NCBI GenBank assembly: GCA_002498285.1
Contig: DAGU01000089.1
Span: forward strand, 27,290-35,484
Length of the DNA stretch: 8,195 bases
Origin: Methanomassiliicoccus sp. UBA386
GTDB taxonomy: Archaea; Thermoplasmatota; Thermoplasmata; Methanomassiliicoccales; Methanomassiliicoccaceae
Reading direction: 5' to 3'
In this document: positions 1 to 5,317 of the stretch, piece by piece
Layout: every line of letters starts with the position of its first letter
Position numbering within the stretch: the stretch's first letter is position 1
Notes under the pieces: model-generated
What the model saw: the letters and a program-made list of their open reading frames with translations, nothing else
What the model was told of the DNA's origin: nothing
Database searches by the model: none
Translations under genes and position numbers: made by a program

Positions 1-84
1 CAGCGAGACCAGGCGTCCCCGTCATCCAAGAGCGCCCCGTTCAGCGCGACGTCCCGGAGATCGCCCGTACCGGAGCGCCAGGCC

Positions 85-111
85 CGGCCCGGCATGGTCC
101 TGCCGGGGCCG
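85..111. repeat. GC-rich inverted repeat / hairpin
   Basis: The arms GGCCCGGCA (86-94) and TGCCGGGGCC (101-110) pair over nine base pairs with one bulged base around a six-base loop (95-100). C85-G111 can extend the stem. It could form a stable RNA hairpin. Whether it is a terminator, a regulatory element or part of a coding region leaving the left edge cannot be told; no T-run follows it on either strand. Confidence 0.45.
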
Positions 112-288
112 TCGATGCGCCGATCATCCTCGCCGCATCCCCATTGAACGGCAGGCCCATGCAGAGGTCCCTCGCCCATCCGATCTCGTTCCCGGCCTCC
201 CCGGAAGCCCGGTCAGGTGGAGGAACGAAGCGGACGTCGGCACGGGCTGCCGCGGGCCAGGGAGGGGAAAAGGCGCTCTAGGCGGATG

Positions 289-301
289 AGGGGCGGCCCC
301 T
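289..301. repeat. Perfect 13-base inverted repeat before the VIT1-like gene
   Basis: AGGGGC-G-GCCCCT (289-301) is symmetrical around G295. It lies just upstream of the possible TATA-like box at 305-314, where archaeal activator or repressor sites can occur. It does not match the usual DtxR/IdeR-type iron box that I know. With a GC-rich background a short palindrome can arise by chance, so an operator role is only a suggestion. Confidence 0.25.
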
Positions 302-304
302 AAC

Positions 305-314
305 CTTCAAATGC
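305..314 (+). promoter_or_regulatory. Possible TATA-like box of the VIT1/CCC1-like gene
   Basis: The AT-richer string CTTCAAATGC is the best box A candidate before this gene. Transcription would start near 333-338, leaving a leader of about 15 bases that includes the AGGTG motif at 339-343. It is a weak match, chosen mostly by position. Confidence 0.3.
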
Positions 315-351
315 TGAGGGCTCATACGACATTCACAAAGGTGCAGTGCAG

Positions 352-942
352 GTGACGGAACAGGGATTGGGCGATCAGATACGGACAGTGCTAAGGGCGC
401 CCGAGACCGGCCCGACCATGAGGCGGTTCTTTGTCAACACCATCTTTGACAGCACCTTCGTCATCTTGGGCATTCTTATCGCCTCGGCCTTCGGCAATGA
501 TCCCAACCTCAGGATCATCATAGCGACGATCATCACCAGCAGCGTCGCCCTCGGCATCTCGACCGGCGTGAGCGTCTACGAAGCCGAGACCATGGAGCAG
601 GCCCTGAAGATGAAGGAGATAGAGCGGGCCATGCTCCGCTCGCTGGAGGACACGCGCATCGGGCGGACCTCTCAGCTGACAATCATCCTGATCGCCGGGG
701 TCAACTTCATCGCTCCCCTGATCGCCGGAGCCATCACCCTGACGCCCTTCCTGCTGCTCGGCGAGGGAAGCGTAAAGACCGCTGCCATCGTCAGCGTTGG
801 GGTGGCCATCCTCATCCTGTTCGTGGTGGGGGCGGCAATGGGCCGCTCCGGCGGACGCAACCCGTGGAAGCAGGGCGCCCGAATGGCCATCGCCGGGGTC
901 GGCGCCTTTGTCATCTGTTACTGGATCGAATCGCTACTGTGA
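352..942 (+). CDS. VIT1/CCC1-like (TIGR00267-type) integral membrane protein
   Basis: This 196-residue membrane protein belongs to the VIT1/CCC1 family (DUF125), whose characterised members carry Fe2+ or Mn2+ across membranes, usually by proton exchange. About five hydrophobic segments are visible (window residues counted from the upstream GTG at 346): roughly 31-50, 55-78, 109-138, 143-164 and 180-196. Family-like landmarks are FDSTFVILG in the first segment, ALGISTGVSVYEAE at the end of the second, and a charged helical stretch (80-108) between the second and third. That stretch is shorter than the metal-binding domain of plant VIT1, and there is no ferritin-like N-terminus. Two GTG starts compete, at 346 and 352. 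AGGTG at 339-343 stands eight bases before 352 but only two before 346, so I prefer 352. The TGA stop touches the hypE stop directly. The family call is good; the transported metal is inferred and not visible in the sequence. Confidence 0.8.
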   Translation: MTEQGLGDQIRTVLRAPETGPTMRRFFVNTIFDSTFVILGILIASAFGNDPNLRIIIATIITSSVALGISTGVSVYEAETMEQALKMKEIERAMLRSLEDTRIGRTSQLTIILIAGVNFIAPLIAGAITLTPFLLLGEGSVKTAAIVSVGVAILILFVVGAAMGRSGGRNPWKQGARMAIAGVGAFVICYWIESLL

Positions 943-1989
943 TCAACAGATCCTCGGCACTGGATCGCCGATCGGGGGCTCGAGTATGCGGTGTCCGCCG
1001 ACCTCGGTGCGGAGGACGACGCGCTCATACTTGCTGGTGGCCTTCCCCACGATGGCGGCGTTCTTGCCTAGCGGGCTGCGGCGCAGGACCTTGAGGACCT
1101 CCTCGGCCATCTCGGGGACGACGCCGATGATCATCTTTCCCTCGTTGCCGATGCTCAGCGGATCGAGCCCGAGAAGCTCGCAGGCGTTCCTGACCGGCTC
1201 GGCCACGGGAACGGAGGCCTCTTCGATCTCGATGCCGATGCCCGACTTGGACGACCACTCGTTGATGGCGTTGGCGAAGCCGCCGCGGGTGGGGTCCTTC
1301 ATGCTCACGGCCCCTCCCACCTGCAGGACGTCCTCGACCAGGCGGTTCAGGGGCGCTATGTCGCTCTTGACATCGGTCTCGAAGCCGTAGCCCTCGCGGA
1401 ACGACAGCAGGGCGATGCCGTGGTCCCCCAGGGTGCCGGAGACGATGATGGCGTCGCCCTCGCGGATATTGTCGTCGGTGAGCCACCTGGACGACACCGG
1501 GCGGTACTCCATGGCGACCTCCAGGTCGTGGTCCAGGAAGCGGCTGCGCTTGCCCACCGCGGAGGTGGTGATGATCATCTTGTCCAGCGCGCCCGACTCC
1601 ATGACCTTGGTGTCGCCGGTGACCACTGGCACGCCAGCAAGCTCGGAGTACTGGCCCACCGACTTCATGGCCCTCTCCAGGACGTCGACCTCCAGGCCCT
1701 CCTCGATGATGATCGATTGCCCCAGCGCTAGCGGCTGAGCGCCCATCACCGAGATGTCGTTGACGGTCCCGCATACCGCCAGGGAGCCGATGTCGCCTCC
1801 CGGGAAGAACAGCGGCTTGACGGTATGGCCGTCGGTGGTGAACACTATGCCGTCGACCACGGCGGAATCGTCGAAGGAGCGCAAGGGGACATCGACGGTG
1901 AACTGAGGCAGGAACGGTATGATGTGAAGGGAGAGCAGCTCATGCATGAGCTCGCCCCCTGCTCCGTGACCCATGGTGACGCGCTTCAT
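943..1989 (-). CDS. hypE: Hydrogenase maturation factor HypE
   Basis: HypE dehydrates the carbamoyl group that HypF places on its C-terminal cysteine, giving a thiocyanate that supplies cyanide ligands for the NiFe(CN)2CO centre of [NiFe] hydrogenases. It works in the cytosol with HypF and the HypC-HypD scaffold. The 348-residue protein is full length and ends in PRIC, the family's hallmark, with the reactive Cys348. Other motifs of the PurM/AIRS-like ATP-binding fold are GHGAGG (7-12), DDSAVV (40-45), NDISVMGA (77-84), GDTKV (125-129), GTLGDHGIA (185-193), DPTRGG (232-237) and GNEGK (281-285). The stretch around 148-178 looks somewhat longer than I expect for the family. No other hyp or hydrogenase gene is in the window, so it is an orphan here. 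A TTTAAA box at 2016-2021 places transcription start about three bases before the ATG, so the mRNA is probably leaderless. The stop codon touches that of the convergent upstream gene. Confidence 0.96.
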   Translation of the reverse strand: MKRVTMGHGAGGELMHELLSLHIIPFLPQFTVDVPLRSFDDSAVVDGIVFTTDGHTVKPLFFPGGDIGSLAVCGTVNDISVMGAQPLALGQSIIIEEGLEVDVLERAMKSVGQYSELAGVPVVTGDTKVMESGALDKMIITTSAVGKRSRFLDHDLEVAMEYRPVSSRWLTDDNIREGDAIIVSGTLGDHGIALLSFREGYGFETDVKSDIAPLNRLVEDVLQVGGAVSMKDPTRGGFANAINEWSSKSGIGIEIEEASVPVAEPVRNACELLGLDPLSIGNEGKMIIGVVPEMAEEVLKVLRRSPLGKNAAIVGKATSKYERVVLRTEVGGHRILEPPIGDPVPRIC

Positions 1990-2015
1990 AATGCCCGGTG
2001 ATTCTTCCGAATGAG

Positions 2016-2021
2016 TTTAAA
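2016..2021 (-). promoter_or_regulatory. TATA box of hypE
   Basis: TTTAAA, flanked by GC-rich DNA, is centred about 30 bases before the hypE ATG at 1987-1989. Archaeal transcription normally begins about 25-27 bases downstream of the box centre, that is near 1992. The transcript would therefore start almost at the start codon. No Shine-Dalgarno motif precedes the ATG, which agrees with this. Confidence 0.6.
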
Positions 2022-2063
2022 GCTTATCACCGACCGCCCGCAATCCGCCTCGCATCCCGCGGC

Positions 2064-2546
2064 TCAGGTGGGTACGGCCATGGCCTCCTCGAGCGGGGGC
2101 GATGTCCTGCTGAGCCTGTAGATGTAGGTCGCGACGACCTTTCCGCCGATGGTGTCCGTTTCCTGCGCCTTGAAATTGTCTCGTCCATTCCACTCGTAGC
2201 GTATCTTCTCCGTTATGGGCTTCCCGCCGCTGATCCCGCTCCATTCAACATACAGGATGTCATCGCTTCTCCATCCTCCGACATGGTCGTGCACCTGCCC
2301 GTCGGAGCTGACAGTGAACCGATGGACCCTCTCCTCCTCTTCCGAATAGGCGAACAGGTTGATCTCCTGGTACGGCCCCTGGCCCTCGATCTCCATGTCG
2401 ACGTTCAGCAGGATCGCGTTCCCCATGATCTCCTTCCCCGTGACGGTCCCGGCGCCCCGGAGCGGCCGGCCCTCTGTCGTACCTTCGACGTCCATCCGCC
2501 ATTCTCCCAGCAAGCGTTTGAGCTTCTCCATCGATCGTGCGGTCAT
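2064..2546 (-). CDS. DUF1579-like (lipocalin-fold) protein
   Basis: This soluble 160-residue protein resembles the DUF1579 family: small beta-rich proteins of unknown function, with a short N-terminal helix followed by LLGEW and then alternating beta strands. Visible landmarks are LKRLLGEWRMDVEG (9-22), the GAGTVTGKEIMGNAILL region (31-47), GPYQEINLFAYSEEEERVHRF (57-77) and repeated strand-like segments to about residue 145. There is no signal peptide or membrane segment, so it should act in the cytosol. The start at 2546 is supported by GGTGG at 2551-2555 and a TATA-like box at 2579-2587. The spacing of four bases between GGTGG and ATG is short. It reads in the same direction as hypE, but 74 bases and a separate promoter lie between them. 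The DUF1579 call rests on pattern recognition alone; no ligand or partner can be named. Confidence 0.75.
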   Translation of the reverse strand: MTARSMEKLKRLLGEWRMDVEGTTEGRPLRGAGTVTGKEIMGNAILLNVDMEIEGQGPYQEINLFAYSEEEERVHRFTVSSDGQVHDHVGGWRSDDILYVEWSGISGGKPITEKIRYEWNGRDNFKAQETDTIGGKVVATYIYRLSRTSPPLEEAMAVPT

Positions 2547-2578
2547 GCATCCACCGCGATCAAGTTCTGAGGCGGAGG

Positions 2579-2587
2579 CTAATAAAC
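2579..2587 (-). promoter_or_regulatory. TATA-like box of the DUF1579-like gene
   Basis: GTTTATTAG on the minus strand is centred about 37 bases before the ATG at 2546. It predicts transcription start near 2557 and a leader of about ten bases that just includes GGTGG (2551-2555). Confidence 0.5.
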
Positions 2588-2689
2588 CTGGGCATCTGCC
2601 GGCCGCCGCGCATGACCGTGCATGTCAGAGAACCTTGCCGGGCGCCCTTCTCGTCCTCATATGCCTGCCGGGTTGGCGGCGCGATAGCC

Positions 2690-2696
2690 TTAAATG
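2690..2696 (+). promoter_or_regulatory. TATA-like box of tRNA-Arg
   Basis: TTAAATG (2690-2696), with preceding CC, resembles the archaeal box A of stable-RNA genes. Transcription would start near 2718-2720, leaving a short 5' leader of about six to eight bases for RNase P before the mature tRNA end at 2726. Confidence 0.55.
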
Positions 2697-2725
2697 CGAA
2701 ATAGGCCCTCGCATGAGGCGGCCAT

Positions 2726-2803
2726 GGACTCGTAGGGTAGCATGGATTATCCTTTCGGCCTTCGAAGCCGAGGACGGGGGTTCAAATCCCCCCGGGTCCG
2801 CCA
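2726..2803 (+). tRNA. tRNA-Arg (anticodon TCG), CCA encoded
   Basis: The cloverleaf can be drawn by hand. The acceptor arm GGACTCG (2726-2732) pairs with CGGGTCC (2793-2799), including one T-G wobble. The D arm begins with GGGT at 2735-2738. The anticodon stem TCGGC (2755-2759) / GCCGA (2767-2771) holds the loop CTTCGAA, giving anticodon TCG at 2762-2764, which reads the arginine codon CGA. The T arm GGGGG / CCCCC (2776-2780 and 2788-2792) holds TTCAAAT. Discriminator G is 2800, and CCA (2801-2803) is encoded. The D arm has two possible registers, GGGT with ATCC or with TCCT, which leaves one extra base either before the anticodon stem or in the D loop. I see no intron. A clear oligo-T terminator is not present just downstream. 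Confidence 0.95.
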
Positions 2804-2819
2804 CTTCTCCATGAATTCG

Positions 2820-2826
2820 AATTATC
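2820..2826 (+). promoter_or_regulatory. Possible TATA-like box of the exchanger gene
   Basis: AATTATC lies in the short AT-rich spacer after the tRNA. Its centre is about 28 bases before the ATG at 2851, so it would give a nearly leaderless transcript. The AGGGGG at 2841-2846 could instead act as a Shine-Dalgarno site in a longer transcript, for example by read-through from the tRNA promoter. Confidence 0.3.
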
Positions 2827-2850
2827 TATGGGCACCACATAGGGGGAAGC

Positions 2851-3804
2851 ATGCTCGCCCCCCTTGCCCTCCTCCTGCTCGCCATCGCGCTCATCTACCT
2901 TGGAGCGCGCTGGCTGGTGGAAGGCGCGTCCGAACTGGCCGCTCATTTCGGGGTCAGTTCGATAGTGATCGGCCTGACCATAGTGGGCATCGGGACATCG
3001 GCCCCGGAACTGATGCTGGCCATCGTCGCCGGGGCGGGAGGCTCGGGCTCCATATCGGCGGGCAACGTCTTTGGGGCCAACATAGCCAACTCGACCTACA
3101 TACTGGGAGCGAGCATCATCGTCCTCCCGCTACTGATCAGGTTCGATGAGATCCGCCGGGAGGCCATCTTCATGTTCGCGGCGATGGTCGCCACGGCAGT
3201 CATGGCCATCGACGGCACGATATCCAGGCCGGAAGGCGCGTTGCTCATCCTCCTGTTCGTCGCCCTCTTGGCCCTGATGATCCGCTCCCTGAGATGCTGC
3301 CGCCCCAGCAAGGCGGTGGTGGAGGAGTTCGAGGCCACCAGGCCGCAGGCGGAGCCTCCCCTGAAGAGCGCCCTCTTCATTGTCGTTGGGCTTGCCATCC
3401 TGGTCCTGGGAACCGATCTGGCGGTGGGATCGGCCACCGAGATCGCCACCATCCTGGGCGTGAGCGAGTTCATCATTGGCCTCACCATCATAACCTTCGG
3501 CACCACCACCCCGGAGTTCGCCGCCAGCCTTCTCGCCTCCTTGAGAGGCAACTCCGACCTCGCGCTGGGCAACATCCTCGGCACCATGTTCTTCAACGCC
3601 ACGGCGGTCCTGGGCACGGCCGCGCTCCTGGCCCCCCTCGCCATAACGGGCGACCAGTTCATCTTCGGCGTCCTGGCCCAGCTGTTCATCGGGACGCTGC
3701 TGCTGGGCGTGGCCTACCGGAAGAAGTACCTGGACCGCCCGGTCGGGGTGGCGCTCGTGCTGCTGTACGTCGTCTATCTATCCGCAGTGCTCCTCCTGAC
3801 CTGA
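2851..3804 (+). CDS. Na+/Ca2+ exchanger-family antiporter (YrbG/NCX type)
   Basis: This 317-residue membrane protein has the two inverted alpha repeats of the Ca2+/cation antiporter superfamily, about five hydrophobic segments each side of a hydrophilic loop near 145-172. Members such as NCX_Mj exchange Ca2+ for Na+ across the cell membrane. Alpha-1 reads GIGTSAPEL (46-54) and GNVFGANIANS (71-81). Alpha-2 reads FGTTTPEF (216-223) and GNILGTMFFNA (240-250). Aligned by motif to NCX_Mj, the calcium-binding pair Glu54/Glu213 is kept as Glu53 and Glu222, with Thr49 and Thr218. However, Ser77 is Ala76, Ser210 is Thr219, Ser236 is Thr245 and Asp240 is Asn249. The length is close to the usual prokaryotic ~300-320. 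It starts 47 bases after the tRNA. The family is certain; the ion pair and stoichiometry are open because of the changed site residues. Confidence 0.93.
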   Translation: MLAPLALLLLAIALIYLGARWLVEGASELAAHFGVSSIVIGLTIVGIGTSAPELMLAIVAGAGGSGSISAGNVFGANIANSTYILGASIIVLPLLIRFDEIRREAIFMFAAMVATAVMAIDGTISRPEGALLILLFVALLALMIRSLRCCRPSKAVVEEFEATRPQAEPPLKSALFIVVGLAILVLGTDLAVGSATEIATILGVSEFIIGLTIITFGTTTPEFAASLLASLRGNSDLALGNILGTMFFNATAVLGTAALLAPLAITGDQFIFGVLAQLFIGTLLLGVAYRKKYLDRPVGVALVLLYVVYLSAVLLLT

Positions 3805-3994
3805 CGGCAGCCATGAACAAACACGGGCGCTCCGTCCCCGTGCCCTACAGGGAGAGGGCGCTCAGCCAACCGCCGGCGGGCGACGTCGCCACCACTCTCG
3901 CGCAGGCCGCATCCGCGGCGGGCCCTAAGGCATCGATGCGGTCATCATAGAGGAGGTCGGCCTGGAACTGCTCGACGAGGGTCTGATTCTGACC
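3805..3994. other. Gap between exchanger and small-protein genes
   Basis: No independent gene is convincing here. On the minus strand the frame of the neighbouring 67-residue protein continues, after its TGA at 3995-3997, as 49 open codons to a TAG at 3845-3847. Third positions are GC-rich, but there is no ATG or well-placed GTG at its beginning. On the plus strand a 45-codon frame from ATG 3812 to TAG 3948-3950 exists without a good ribosome binding site. GGGCGCTC occurs twice as a direct repeat (about 3826 and 3857). The stretch must hold the 3' ends of two convergent transcripts. Confidence 0.4.
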
Positions 3995-4198
3995 TCAGGG
4001 AGAGGTTTCCTGCTCGGGCCCCTGTTCCGGGGCTTCCTGCGCCGCCTCCGAGGCCTCTTCCTTCTCGTCGGACCTCATGCCTTCCTTCAGGCCCTCTCCG
4101 AAGCCCGAGACCAGGTCCTTCCCCTTCCTCAGGACCTTGCCCACTGCCACCCCCAGCCTCTCAGCGGCCTCATCGACCCTTCCCTTCTCTTCTTGCAT
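3995..4198 (-). CDS. Small highly charged hypothetical protein (67 aa)
   Basis: I do not recognise this protein. Its 67 residues begin with an amphipathic, probably helical part (about 1-45: EEKGRVDEAAERLGVAVGKV, then GKDLVSGFGEGLKEGMRS). They end in an acidic, glutamate- and alanine-rich tail with prolines (46-67). The helical part recalls small YtxH/CsbD-like stress or membrane-associated proteins in style only, and there is no membrane segment. The gene is supported by an ATATAT box at 4220-4225, centred about 26 bases before the ATG (4196-4198), which predicts a leaderless mRNA, and by a composition unlike random GC-rich frames. It lies downstream of the SDR gene in the same direction, separated by 51 bases. 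The in-frame continuation past its TGA is described as a finding. Confidence 0.65.
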   Translation of the reverse strand: MQEEKGRVDEAAERLGVAVGKVLRKGKDLVSGFGEGLKEGMRSDEKEEASEAAQEAPEQGPEQETSP

Positions 4199-4219
4199 GC
4201 TCTATAGATGGTCCGCTTG

Positions 4220-4225
4220 ATATAT
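4220..4225 (-). promoter_or_regulatory. TATA box of the 67-aa protein gene
   Basis: ATATAT sits in the 51-base spacer after the SDR gene, centred about 26 bases before the ATG. Transcription would start at or next to the start codon. A second AT-rich string, CTATAGA, is too close to the ATG to serve as the box. The motif is symmetrical, so direction is inferred from the gene. Confidence 0.6.
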
Positions 4226-4249
4226 GAGGTTTGACGGCCCCATTATCCA

Positions 4250-5104
4250 TCAGCTAAAGCCAGCCGCCGATGCCGGAGCCAGCCCCCTTGCCCCGGTCAG
4301 CTCCACGCTCCTGCGGTACAGCTCCTTCCGTGCGGCGGGGTCGTATGCCTGGCGGTCCGCTACCGCCTCGCGCCGACCACTGAAGAAGCGGCCTGTGACG
4401 CCGTCCAGGGAGGGCGAGGTGGCCAGGAACACGACGGCGTCGGCGCCCTCTTGCACCTTGCCCTGCGGCCGGGACGCCGACTCGCGCACCATCTTGGTGT
4501 CGAGCAGTGTGCCGGGATGGAGCGCGTTGACCATGATGGGAACACTGTCCAGCCTCTCGGCCAGCTCCATGGTGAACATTATCAGAGCGAGCTTGCTACG
4601 ACCATAGGCGTCCCAGCCGTCGTAGCCGCGCTTCATCATGAGGTCGTCGAGGTCCACCCTGCTCTGCCCCAGGGATGCCAGGTTGACGATGCGCGACGGC
4701 GCCGCGCGGCGCAGGCTCGGCAGCAGAAGATGAGTGAGCAGGAACGGCGCCAGGTAGTTGACGGCCATCCGCAGCTCGTGGCCGTCCTGGCTTACCTCCC
4801 TCGCGGCCCCGGGGGCCCCTGGCCCGATGCCGGCGTTGTTGATCAGCACATCGATGCCCTCGCCCTCGAGCATAGAGGCCAGATCGCGCGCTTCATCCAG
4901 AGAGGAAAGGTCCACGTTAAGGTACCGCAGCCGGTCGTTGCCGGTCGCCCGGGCGATCTCCTCCATCGCCTCGGCGCCCCTGTCGGCGTTCCGTCCGTGT
5001 AGCAGCACCGCCGCCCCGCGCTCCGCGAGGTCATGGGCTGTACGCCTGCCTATGCCGTCGGTGGAGCCGGTGACCAGCGCCGTGATCCCGTCGATGGCTT
5101 TCAT
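4250..5104 (-). CDS. Short-chain dehydrogenase/reductase (SDR)
   Basis: This is a classical NAD(P)-dependent oxidoreductase of the SDR superfamily with a Rossmann fold, acting in the cytosol on a carbonyl or hydroxyl substrate that cannot be named. From the ATG at 5102-5104 it has 284 residues. The cofactor motif TGSTDGIG is at 12-19, the basic HGRNADRG at 36-43 may favour NADP, and NNAG is at 89-92. Asn116 lies in VNYLAPFLLT, the catalytic Ser144 in NLASLG, YGRSK gives Tyr167 and Lys171, and the PG of HPGT is at 197-198. All four residues of the usual tetrad are present. The wider frame opens at 5257, but its extra 51 residues are polar, low in homology and precede the normal SDR beginning. 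A TATA-like TTTCAATA at 5131-5138 would start transcription about five bases before 5104. The overall pattern resembles retinol-dehydrogenase-like SDRs. It diverges from mgtE. Confidence 0.92.
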   Translation of the reverse strand: MKAIDGITALVTGSTDGIGRRTAHDLAERGAAVLLHGRNADRGAEAMEEIARATGNDRLRYLNVDLSSLDEARDLASMLEGEGIDVLINNAGIGPGAPGAAREVSQDGHELRMAVNYLAPFLLTHLLLPSLRRAAPSRIVNLASLGQSRVDLDDLMMKRGYDGWDAYGRSKLALIMFTMELAERLDSVPIMVNALHPGTLLDTKMVRESASRPQGKVQEGADAVVFLATSPSLDGVTGRFFSGRREAVADRQAYDPAARKELYRRSVELTGARGLAPASAAGFS

Positions 5105-5130
5105 GTCCACGTCATCCTGGTCCCCGCCGG

Positions 5131-5138
5131 TATTGAAA
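5131..5138 (-). promoter_or_regulatory. Possible TATA-like box of the SDR gene
   Basis: TTTCAATA on the minus strand is the only AT-rich island near the start at 5104. Its centre is about 31 bases upstream, so it supports the shorter start and a very short leader. The match to the consensus is weak. Confidence 0.35.
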
Positions 5139-5254
5139 CCATCGCCCGGCCGTTCGCGCTCCATCTGCCCCCAGGGCGTCGGCGTTCCGCTCGAGCATCT
5201 CCTGAGCGAGACATCCGCCGATGACCATCGGTCCGGTGGCGCGGCCAGGGGGCA

Positions 5255-5263
5255 CATATCAAA
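5255..5263 (+). promoter_or_regulatory. TATA-like box of mgtE
   Basis: CATATCAAA lies in a GC-rich setting. It predicts transcription start near 5285 and a leader of about 33 bases that carries GGGAGAG at 5307-5313, four bases before the ATG. This is one of the few genes here with a proper leader and Shine-Dalgarno motif. Confidence 0.5.
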
Positions 5264-5317
5264 TCAGGCCCCTTCCATGCTCTCGCCGGGCAGGCACCCC
5301 CTGTCCGGGAGAGAAAC

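Larger units (their letters stand above)
1..345. other. Left-edge stretch with no defensible gene
   Basis: No reading frame here has a convincing start, ribosome binding site and family match. Three frames stay open for long stretches. Plus frame 3 is open from the edge to a TAG at 278-280, with third-position GC near 75 %, about the local average. Minus frame 0 is open from about 212 off the left edge, with possible ATGs at 177-179 and 93-95. Its last ~30 codons (after the ATG at 93-95) have about 88 % GC in third positions, close to the real genes here, so a minus-strand gene leaving the window is possible. Another minus frame covers 41-277 and reads protein-like around 120-190 but has no good start and ends in TGA at 41-43. 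Without flanking sequence I cannot choose between an intergenic region, a decayed gene and the 5' end of a gene. Confidence 0.4.

Noticed and set aside
1025..1774. Minus-strand 249-codon frame rich in Arg, His and Gly inside hypE
   Set aside because: Its composition is typical of an out-of-frame reading of GC-rich coding DNA; hypE explains the region.
1998..2570. Plus-strand open frame opposite the DUF1579-like gene
   Set aside because: It mirrors the minus-strand gene, its start lies in the hypE promoter region, and it has no recognisable domain.
2742..3149. Plus-strand frame starting inside the tRNA and running into the exchanger gene
   Set aside because: It begins within the D loop of tRNA-Arg and overlaps the exchanger in another frame.
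3812..3950. Possible 45-codon plus-strand gene after the exchanger
   Set aside because: No good ribosome binding site, no family likeness, and it overlaps an equally open frame on the other strand; kept only as part of the gap description.
3995..3997. Selenocysteine insertion at the UGA of the small protein
   Set aside because: No selenoprotein family resemblance and no recognisable SECIS-like structure by eye; read-through or mutation are simpler.
5105..5257. N-terminal extension of the SDR by 51 residues
   Set aside because: The added part is arginine- and proline-rich, has no SDR homology and precedes the normal family start. The promoter-like box at 5131-5138 lies inside it.
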